Assembly: GCF_014836985.1 (NCBI RefSeq)
Contig: NZ_JACSPU010000002.1
Coordinates: 532,213-596,212, forward strand
Reading direction: 5' to 3'
Source: Planococcus wigleyi
GTDB lineage: Bacteria; Bacillota; Bacilli; Bacillales_A; Planococcaceae
Length of the DNA stretch: 64,000 nt
Shown here: piece after piece, positions 58,114 through 64,000 of the stretch
Position numbering within the stretch: the stretch's first letter is position 1
Layout of the letters: each line of letters opens with the position of its first letter
Translations under genes and position numbers: made by a program
The notes under the pieces: model-generated
Seen by the model: only the letters and a program-made list of their open reading frames with translations
Told to the model about the DNA's origin: nothing
Database searches by the model: none

Positions 58114-59376
58114 ATGAATGATGTAGGGAATTCTTTCAGAGGAGTCGGCAACACGATCATCGATTATATTCCAAACGTTCTGGGAGCATTATTATTACTG
58201 CTCATCGCATGGATAGTAGCGACGATCGTTCGGGCCATTTTTACGAAAGGATTAAAAAAAGCAGGGGCAGACCGAGCTATGGTGAAAGGCCATATGGCTA
58301 AAACAAAAGAAGATGCGGACAGCAAACTGGATTCTATAGGGAAAATTCTTTATTACCTCATCTTTATCTTGTTTATTCCAAGCGTGCTGCAGGCACTGGA
58401 CATGAACAATGTTGCACAGCCAATCTCGAATATGATGGACAAATTGTTGGCATTCCTGCCAAATCTGTTCATGGCCATCATTATTGTGGTCATCGGCTAC
58501 TTTGTAGCCAAGTTTGTTAAAAATCTGGTATTCAGCCTTTTGACAGCGATCAATATCGATAAATGGTTCAACAAATTCACCAACAGAACTGGTGGTGCTT
58601 CGACAGGGACAGCGAGAATGGATACTGGCGATAAATCGACATTAGCCAATGTTTTGGCAAATGTAGTTTTCGTTATCGTATTGATTCCTATCTTGACGAT
58701 TGCATTGGAAACCTTGAATATTCGTTCAATATCTGAGCCGATCGTCAATATGCTTAACCAAGTATTGAACATGATCCCGAATATTTTTGTAGCGATCATC
58801 TTAATCTTGGTAGGTGTCCTGATCGCTAAATTTATAGGCGATCTATTGATCAGCCTCTTGAATGGAACAGGCATCAACCGCTTTTCGACTTACTTGAATC
58901 CTGATAAAACCAAAACGCCAAGCTTTGATATTGCGAATATCATCGGCAAAGTGGTGCAGGCAATCATCATCATCTTCTTTACAGTGGAAGCGATGAATGT
59001 GCTGCAGTTGGATGTATTGAACGGCATCGGTGAAGCAATCATCGGTTACTTGCCATTGCTTATCAGTTCACTGATTATCCTGGGCCTTGGATTGATTGGG
59101 GGCAGTGTGCTTGGAAATTACATCAAGCAGGCTTCCGGCAACCGCTTCCTTGGAGCCATTGTCAAATACGCAATTATCATCATTGCTGTATTCATGACTC
59201 TTGATCAGCTGAATTTCGCAACCAATATTGTGAACTTGGCATTCTTGTTCATCATCGCCGGGCTTGCCGTAGCATTCGCCATTTCCTTCGGTATTGGCGG
59301 CCGCGAATTTGCGAAGCGCCAACTTGAGAAACTGGAAGCCAAAATGGATAAGGAAAACAACAAACCAAATCTATAA
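58114..59376 (+). CDS. mechanosensitive ion channel-like protein with repeated TM_helix segments
   Basis: 420-aa membrane protein. Four or five similar units of about 80 residues recur (IPNVLGALLLLLIAWIVATIV; LPNLFMAIIIVVIGYFVAKFV; IPNIFVAIILILVGVLIAKFI; LPLLISSLIILGLGLIGGSVL), matching the conserved TM-helix repeat of MscS-related/CmpX proteins. The classical MscS beta domain was not recognised. A role in osmotic or envelope-stress response is inferred only from the family. AAAAGGAG precedes the ATG. Flanked by terminators, so monocistronic. Confidence 0.78.
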   Translation: MNDVGNSFRGVGNTIIDYIPNVLGALLLLLIAWIVATIVRAIFTKGLKKAGADRAMVKGHMAKTKEDADSKLDSIGKILYYLIFILFIPSVLQALDMNNVAQPISNMMDKLLAFLPNLFMAIIIVVIGYFVAKFVKNLVFSLLTAINIDKWFNKFTNRTGGASTGTARMDTGDKSTLANVLANVVFVIVLIPILTIALETLNIRSISEPIVNMLNQVLNMIPNIFVAIILILVGVLIAKFIGDLLISLLNGTGINRFSTYLNPDKTKTPSFDIANIIGKVVQAIIIIFFTVEAMNVLQLDVLNGIGEAIIGYLPLLISSLIILGLGLIGGSVLGNYIKQASGNRFLGAIVKYAIIIIAVFMTLDQLNFATNIVNLAFLFIIAGLAVAFAISFGIGGREFAKRQLEKLEAKMDKENNKPNL

Positions 59377-59388
59377 GTTGATTATCAA

Positions 59389-59427
59389 AACCCTGAAGGG
59401 CCATTGCTGCCCTTCGGGATTTTTTTA
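59389..59427 (+). terminator. terminator after the TM-helix gene
   Basis: Stem CCCTGAAGGGC / GCCCTTCGGG with CATTGCT loop and seven T. Confidence 0.85.
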
Positions 59428-59526
59428 TTCTCAAAAGCTTTTCCGCATAATTACTCGGTTTTATTATTTAATGGGAATTAATTCAACTATTTATAAGACA
59501 ATAAAAATTATATTGAAATACAGAAA

Positions 59527-59557
59527 AAATCTGTATATCTCAAGAATATACAGATTT
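59527..59557. other. perfect 12-bp inverted repeat in an AT-rich gap
   Basis: AAATCTGTATAT - 7-base loop - ATATACAGATTT. On the minus strand a T6 run follows, like a terminator, but no gene is read that way here. Function unknown. The gap 59430-59660 is otherwise AT-rich with nothing I can name. Confidence 0.5.
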
Positions 59558-59663
59558 ATTGCTATTTATACATATGTTGTTAGCCTTTGAAAGAGAGTTG
59601 AAATGACCTTTAGGAGAGTAATAATACTTCTGATATAGTTATTTAAATAATTTAAAAATTCTG

Positions 59664-59693
59664 TTGACTTGTTTTTATGCAAGCGGTTACAAT
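59664..59693 (+). promoter_or_regulatory. sigma-A promoter of the carboxylate operon
   Basis: TTGACT at 59664-59669, 18 bases, TACAAT at 59688-59693. A cre site covers the -10 region. Confidence 0.78.
59678..59691. promoter_or_regulatory. CcpA cre site overlapping the -10 box
   Basis: TGCAAGCGGTTACA, one mismatch from TGWAANCGNTNWCA. Position over the -10 predicts CcpA repression in the presence of preferred sugars, as for acetate-use genes in Bacillus. Confidence 0.72.
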
Positions 59694-59745
59694 CAAGGAA
59701 GTTATTATCTAAATAATATTTGAAGGGAGAGCAGCATTCTGCAGT

Positions 59746-59759
59746 TGAGCGAACGCTCA
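59746..59759. promoter_or_regulatory. short palindrome in the leader, possible operator
   Basis: TGAGCGAACGCTCA, 6-bp arms with a 2-bp centre, between the promoter and the first gene. The regulator is unknown. Confidence 0.3.
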
Positions 59760-59801
59760 GTAGGGAGACTTAGAACAATCAAAATGAAATGGGGGGATAC
59801 G

Positions 59802-60071
59802 ATGAAAGCGTATAAAAAAGAAGTCCAATTCACCATTTGGATGACAGCTGCCTTTATTTTAGTGGGGAACGTAGGATTAGTCTTTTCCATTTTCCCGGTA
59901 GATGCTATGTTGCTTGGTTTTCCAGTTATGTACATCGTGCCGATCTTAATGGGATGGTTCGGCGTTTTCTTTTTGACGATTGTAGCTGGGAAAATCGGTA
60001 ACCGCATCGATGATGAGATCGATAGTGAAAACGATGCGCTCGGAGTTTCCGACGAAGTAAAGGATGTGTAG
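59802..60071 (+). CDS. small two-helix membrane protein, symporter accessory subunit
   Basis: 89-aa protein with two hydrophobic segments (IWMTAAFILVGNVGLVFSIF and IVPILMGWFGVFFLTIV) and an acidic C-terminal tail. Small proteins of this layout (YwcB/YjcH-like, DUF485/DUF4212-type) commonly precede acetate-type SSS symporters. The exact family is not certain. The ATG at 59802 follows GGGGGGAT; a longer frame from 59745 begins inside the palindrome region. The stop abuts the symporter ATG. Confidence 0.78.
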   Translation: MKAYKKEVQFTIWMTAAFILVGNVGLVFSIFPVDAMLLGFPVMYIVPILMGWFGVFFLTIVAGKIGNRIDDEIDSENDALGVSDEVKDV

Positions 60072-61724
60072 ATGATGGAAACAGAAAACTGGCAATTATC
60101 CAATCCGATTTTAGGGTTAGCAGTCGTGGGAGCAACATTTTTATTGTTCTATATCGTGGGATTTGTCTCCAACCGAAAAAGTTCATCTGCTAAAGATCTT
60201 TACACAGGCGGCGGAAACGTCGGAGCTTTTACTAACGGATTGGCGATGGCTGCAACTTACATGAGTCTGGCGACTTTCCTTGGCATTACGGCCTTGATCC
60301 TCCAACTCCAGGTTCCATTCATCATGTTGTGGATTCAGCTGATTCTGGCAATACCGTTGATCACAATTATTTACGGGACAAGCCTTCGCCGGATGGGCGC
60401 TTTCTCGCCTACACATTTTATCCGCGACAGATACGGAGTGACAGCTTCCATCATTGCGGCTCTTTTCATGATTTTGGTTTCCATCATGTATGCACTCGGC
60501 CAGATGATCGGAATTGCCATTACGTTTGAAACGTTATTGGGTATTCCTTATTTAACCGGACTTTTTGTTTTTGGAATTATAATTGTCGGTTATATCACAA
60601 TCGGCGGAATGGCCGGAGCGACAAACAACGCAGCGATTCAGATGGTTATCATTGCCTTGATGTTCATTTTGCCGCTTGGGGCCATCATGAAAGCAGTGGG
60701 AGCAACAGGCTGGTATTTCCCGCCGCTGTTCTATTCGGATATGGTTCCAGCGATGCTCGAATCTTTGCCGACGTTCTTTGATTACCAGTTCTCACCAAAA
60801 TGGTATTTCTCCATTATTCCGGCACTGACAATCGGAGCTTTGGGCCTTCCTCACTTAGCGATGCGGGTTTACACAGCTTCTAATCTGAAAAGTGCGCGTT
60901 CGGCGATGGTCTGGTTCGCCTTTATTCTAGGTTTGGTTTTCTCTGCCACATACGCCATGGGCTTCGTTGGTGTTTATGCCACCGCCACTCAGGGCCTAGT
61001 CATTTCAGATGGAGATGCTGATAAATTGACGATCATCCTGAACTTGGTCTATAACCCGGAATGGGTGACGGCACTTGTTATTGCTGGGGCGATTTCTGCT
61101 GGGCTTTCAACATTGAGCGGAAACTTGCTGGCCATTGGTGCTTTGATTTCACAGGACATTATCGCTACCTTAAAGCCGAATATTCCTCAGCGTTTAAGTT
61201 TGCGAATCGGTTTTATCGCAATTTTTGCCGGAGGATTGGTCAGTATCTTGCTGGCAATCCAACCGCCAGCTTTCCTGGTCGTCAGTATACTCTGGGCATT
61301 CGGTTTAGCAGGGGTTACGAATGCACCTTTGATTATCGTTGGAGTTTGGTGGAAAGAAGCCAATAAATTCGGAGCCATTGCAGCATCTGTTGTTGGTGGA
61401 GCCATCTACATCATCGTGTCTCCCTTCGTCTTTCCAAGCATCGTTTTGACGGGACACGGAGTGACGGACGGTATGGGCTTGTCCGGTGCCATGCTTGCTG
61501 TGCCGATCAGCTTTATCCTGCTGATTGTCGTTTCTTATATCACGAACCGTATGCCAGGTCTGCAAAGTAAATTGACTAAGCAATCGGATATTGAATTGAT
61601 TGAACGCATCCACGGATGGAAGGATATCAAGTCGTATCGCTATAACAGTACGGTAGGTGCCGGAATTACGGTAGTCGTTTCTGCTGCTGTTGCGATTTGG
61701 GCATTGATGCCTTGGGGGATGTAG
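60072..61724 (+). CDS. sodium:solute symporter family protein (acetate/monocarboxylate type)
   Basis: 550-aa SSS/SLC5 transporter with about 13 membrane segments. GFVSNRKSSSAKDLYTGGGNVGAF and NGLAMAATYMSLATFLGIT are the start of the family core, SLRRMGAFSPTHFIRDRYG and IGGMAGATNNAAIQMVI follow, and SAGLSTLSGNLLAIGALISQDI is the Na+-site helix. Closest by eye to ActP/YwcA/MctP, which import acetate, pyruvate or propionate. Context (acyl-CoA synthetase downstream, cre site) supports a short-chain acid. Confidence 0.88.
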   Translation: MMETENWQLSNPILGLAVVGATFLLFYIVGFVSNRKSSSAKDLYTGGGNVGAFTNGLAMAATYMSLATFLGITALILQLQVPFIMLWIQLILAIPLITIIYGTSLRRMGAFSPTHFIRDRYGVTASIIAALFMILVSIMYALGQMIGIAITFETLLGIPYLTGLFVFGIIIVGYITIGGMAGATNNAAIQMVIIALMFILPLGAIMKAVGATGWYFPPLFYSDMVPAMLESLPTFFDYQFSPKWYFSIIPALTIGALGLPHLAMRVYTASNLKSARSAMVWFAFILGLVFSATYAMGFVGVYATATQGLVISDGDADKLTIILNLVYNPEWVTALVIAGAISAGLSTLSGNLLAIGALISQDIIATLKPNIPQRLSLRIGFIAIFAGGLVSILLAIQPPAFLVVSILWAFGLAGVTNAPLIIVGVWWKEANKFGAIAASVVGGAIYIIVSPFVFPSIVLTGHGVTDGMGLSGAMLAVPISFILLIVVSYITNRMPGLQSKLTKQSDIELIERIHGWKDIKSYRYNSTVGAGITVVVSAAVAIWALMPWGM

Positions 61725-61727
61725 ACA

Positions 61728-62294
61728 ATGAAAGAAAGGGTGAGCAAAATGGTCGGGAAAATGGTTGCTTTGAATGATTCATCTTTTCGGTCATTTTTAG
61801 AATTGCCGAAAACCCAATGGGTGAGCAATCTGCTGCTGCTCATCGTTGGCATAGGCTATGGGGCGATTTCAATCGCGTCAAATGCCTCATACATAGCAAG
61901 TTTCGATTCTGCACTGCTGCAAAACTTCATTGTGCCGGCAATTTTCATTCTGTTTGGCCTGTTGATGGCTTTCATCACGAAAATCGGCTTGGCATTGCTG
62001 CTTTGGGCAGGATCCAAGGGACTTGGCGGAAAAGGGCTTTTGCGGGACATCAACAGAGCGGCTCCCGTCGCTTTATTGCCTGGCTTGCTCGGTGCTCCTT
62101 ACTTGGCGGAAGCCGGGAATGGCCATCCATTGGTCTATGTGCTGTTGGCAATTGGTGTTGTCTGGATGTATCTGGTATGTGTGAAAATCATTAAAACCAC
62201 GCAAAGTTTCACTGCTAAAAAGGCATATCTGGCAGCCTTGGCAGCCTTTGTTTTCTTAGCGAGTGTCTATTACCTGATCATTCCACCGGCATGA
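61728..62294 (+). CDS. membrane protein with a possible Yip1-like fold
   Basis: 188-aa membrane protein with about five hydrophobic segments (SNLLLLIVGIGYGAISIAS; FIVPAIFILFGLLMAFI; LVYVLLAIGVVWMYLVCVKI and the last LAALAAFVFLASVYYLII). The layout is like Yip1-domain proteins, but I could not confirm the family. It begins 3 bases after the symporter stop and ends just before the synthetase, so it is likely part of the transport system or its regulation. A second ATG at 61749 with AAAGGGTGA is an alternative start. Confidence 0.65.
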   Translation: MKERVSKMVGKMVALNDSSFRSFLELPKTQWVSNLLLLIVGIGYGAISIASNASYIASFDSALLQNFIVPAIFILFGLLMAFITKIGLALLLWAGSKGLGGKGLLRDINRAAPVALLPGLLGAPYLAEAGNGHPLVYVLLAIGVVWMYLVCVKIIKTTQSFTAKKAYLAALAAFVFLASVYYLIIPPA

Positions 62295-62319
62295 AGAAAA
62301 AGAGATAGGAGGCTGACAT

Positions 62320-63897
62320 ATGGATTTCAAAGATTTAATTGCTCCGGAGCAGTACAATATCACTTCGGAATTGGAGAAATATAAAGAAGAAAGCGACCGG
62401 TTGGCGATTCGCTGGCTGGACAGCGAAGGCAATCGTGAAGACCTGAGTTATAAAGAACTGGTCGGCAAGATGAATCAATACGCACAAGCTTTACTGAAGC
62501 TGGGCATTGAAAAAGGGGATCGGATGCTGATCATCCTTCCGCGGATTCCTGAAGCATATATCACGTATTTAGCTTGTCTGCGTGCTGGAATTGTCGCGAT
62601 TCCATGCTCGGAGATGCTTCGAAAGAAGGATTTGATTTACCGGATGCATCATTCAGGAGCAAAAGGAATCGTGGCGCATTACAAAACCACTGCGGAAACC
62701 AATTCCATTGATGAAGAAGCGGCTGCACTGAGCAATAAATTGATTGTTGGGGGCAAAGAAGAAGGATGGCAGTCTTTTGAGGAATTAGCAGAAAAGGAAT
62801 CACCGGATTTTGACGCCGTTCCGACTCACCGGGAAGATATGGCCTTCCTGTCCTATACATCCGGAACCACCGGCAATCCAAAAGGCGTGGTCCACGTCCA
62901 TGGATGGGGCTATGCGCATGTCCGGACAGCAGCAACAAAATGGCTGGGCGTCCAAAGTGGAGACGTGGTTTGGGCAACTGCCGCTCCAGGCTGGCAGAAG
63001 TGGATTTGGAGTCCATTTTTGTCGACGATTACATTGGGTGCAACGGCCTTTGTTTACAATGGGCCGTTTGATGCCTTGAAATACCTTGAGTTATTGGAAA
63101 AAGAAAACATTAATGTCCTGTGCTGTACGCCGACAGAATACCGGATCATAGCAAAAGTGGAGAATTTAGCATCATACAAGCTGCCGGCATTAAGGTCTGC
63201 AGTGTCTGCGGGGGAACCATTGAACCGTCAAGTCATCGAAGCTTTTCAGCAGGCATTCCATATTAACGTCCGTGACGGCTACGGCCAGACGGAAAACACC
63301 TTGCTGGTTGGAACGCTTCAAGATATGGAAGTAAAAGCTGGATCGATGGGCAAACCGACGCCTGGCAATCCGGTTGACATCATCAATGATGAAGGACAGC
63401 CGACAGCTGTCGGAGAAGTGGGAGATATCGCGGTCCATCGCGATTGTCCGGCTTTGTTCCGGGAATATTACCGAGATCCCGAGCGGACGCAAGCGGCATT
63501 CCGCGGCGATTGGTATTTGACAGGCGATCAGGCGACGCGCGATGAAGATGGCTATTTCTGGTTTGAAGGAAGAAGTGATGACATCATCATCAGTTCAGGC
63601 TATACGATCGGGCCTTTCGAAGTCGAAGATGCATTGATGAAACATGAAGCCATTCAGGAATGTGCCGTCGTAGCAGCTCCGGATGAAATCCGTGGCAATA
63701 TCGTCAAAGCCTACGTGGTACTCCGTAACCCGGACAATTTTAAAGACAAAGACGCTTTGACGAAGCAACTGCAGGATCATGTAAAAGAAATTACGGCGCC
63801 TTACAAGTATCCACGTGTCATTGAATTTCTGGATGAACTGCCGAAAACAGCTTCCGGAAAAATCCGCCGAGTGGAACTGCGCAAATTAAATGCATAA
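62320..63897 (+). CDS. acyl-CoA synthetase, AMP-forming (MbcS/YtcI-like)
   Basis: 525-aa adenylating enzyme that joins a short or branched-chain carboxylic acid to CoA. The P-loop-like A3 motif is LSYTSGTTGNPKGVVHVH, A5 is RDGYGQTENTLLVG, A7/A8 is YLTGDQATRDEDGYFWFEGRSDDIIISSGYTIGP and the A10 Lys is in LPKTASGKIRRVEL. The ACS/MbcS-type C-terminus is intact. B. subtilis ytcI and Listeria mbcS relatives act on branched-chain acids; acetate or propionate is also possible. AGGAGG precedes the ATG. It is the last gene of the cre-controlled operon, with repeat locus D right after it. Confidence 0.85.
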   Translation: MDFKDLIAPEQYNITSELEKYKEESDRLAIRWLDSEGNREDLSYKELVGKMNQYAQALLKLGIEKGDRMLIILPRIPEAYITYLACLRAGIVAIPCSEMLRKKDLIYRMHHSGAKGIVAHYKTTAETNSIDEEAAALSNKLIVGGKEEGWQSFEELAEKESPDFDAVPTHREDMAFLSYTSGTTGNPKGVVHVHGWGYAHVRTAATKWLGVQSGDVVWATAAPGWQKWIWSPFLSTITLGATAFVYNGPFDALKYLELLEKENINVLCCTPTEYRIIAKVENLASYKLPALRSAVSAGEPLNRQVIEAFQQAFHINVRDGYGQTENTLLVGTLQDMEVKAGSMGKPTPGNPVDIINDEGQPTAVGEVGDIAVHRDCPALFREYYRDPERTQAAFRGDWYLTGDQATRDEDGYFWFEGRSDDIIISSGYTIGPFEVEDALMKHEAIQECAVVAAPDEIRGNIVKAYVVLRNPDNFKDKDALTKQLQDHVKEITAPYKYPRVIEFLDELPKTASGKIRRVELRKLNA

Positions 63898-63900
63898 TGA

Positions 63901-64000
63901 GAAAAGCGAAAGCGCCCATGTAGCTCTGCCGGGCATAAGACAGACCAGCAGTGTGGCGTTTTTTGCCGCGCAGCTGGGTTGGCTTATGACCCAAAGAGCT
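63901..64000. repeat. hairpin repeat locus D (cut by window end)
   Basis: Begins GAAAAGCGAAAGCGCCCATG 3 bases after the upstream stop codon. Arms AGCTCTGCCGGGCATAAG and CTTATGACCCAAAGAGCT pair, with an inner hairpin CCAGC..GTGTGGCG/CGCGCAGCTGG. The unit is cut before its expected GGCGCTGGAGCTGGACAATAA end. Confidence 0.85.

Overview
The window looks like chromosomal DNA of a low-to-mid GC Gram-positive bacterium of the Bacillales, most probably a Planococcus/Planomicrobium-type member of the Planococcaceae. The evidence is strong AGGAGG-type ribosome binding sites, sigma-A and sigma-B type promoters, two SAM-I (S-box) riboswitches, Fur, NsrR, MhqR and CcpA-type operators matching Bacillus consensuses, and a gene set closest to Bacillus (ywbE, ymfJ/DUF3243, yflT/GSP17M, DUF896, ywrD-like GGT with paired CHR proteins). 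The genus is inferred, not shown. No rRNA, tRNA, phage, intact insertion sequence or CRISPR array was seen.

Layout. 1-3.2 kb: end of a ribose ABC operon (rbsA partial, rbsC, rbsB). 3.3-8 kb: a D-Ala-D-Ala carboxypeptidase, then a glutamine-amidotransferase-like hydrolase, a dipeptidase and a methyltransferase in one operon. 8-18.3 kb: housekeeping and envelope genes (YihY, CorC/HlyC-type protein, HD phosphohydrolase, YdjM, SLC13 permease, MFS exporter, SRAP/YedK, patatin, GNAT). 18.5-21.3 kb: gamma-glutamyltransferase followed by two short chromate-transporter-family proteins. 21.3-21.6 kb: a GC-rich repeat bounded by inverted repeats. 21.7-25.4 kb: Rrf2 regulator, DUF896 protein, Hsp33, MhqD-like esterase behind an MhqR-type operator, glutaminase. 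25.5-29.8 kb: stress genes (large catalase, two YflT-domain proteins, YwbE), several with sigma-B promoters. 30.2-35 kb: UvrD-like helicase, MFS transporter, DUF3243 protein and an eRF1/VLRF1-like protein with a consensus sigma-B promoter.

35-41 kb is an iron-siderophore locus: two FhuF-like iron reductases, a FecE-type ATPase, a binding lipoprotein and a fused double FecCD permease around two divergent Fur boxes. 41-44.4 kb is a nitric-oxide module: two tandem flavohaemoglobins and nsrR. 44.4-51 kb holds a pyridoxamine-oxidase-like stress protein, an EamA transporter, a V4R-STAS protein, peptidase T and an M20 amidohydrolase. 50.4-56.7 kb is a methionine/sulfur block: the metNIQ importer plus the M20 hydrolase under one SAM-I riboswitch, and metY-metX under another, separated by a PlsY-like acyltransferase. 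57-63.9 kb has an EamA transporter, a TM-helix channel-like protein, and a putative carboxylate uptake/activation operon (small membrane protein, SSS symporter, four-or-so-helix membrane protein, acyl-CoA synthetase) whose promoter is overlapped by a CcpA cre site.

The most distinctive unexplained structure is a family of roughly 125-bp hairpin repeats at four loci (29.8, 42.3, 47.4 and 63.9 kb), often tandem and often starting within a few bases of a stop codon. The arms change together between copies while keeping pairing. Next to one copy is an array of five ATACTTTM motifs at an exact 21-bp period. Everything here is read by eye. Family names rest on recognisable motifs, and no database search was run.
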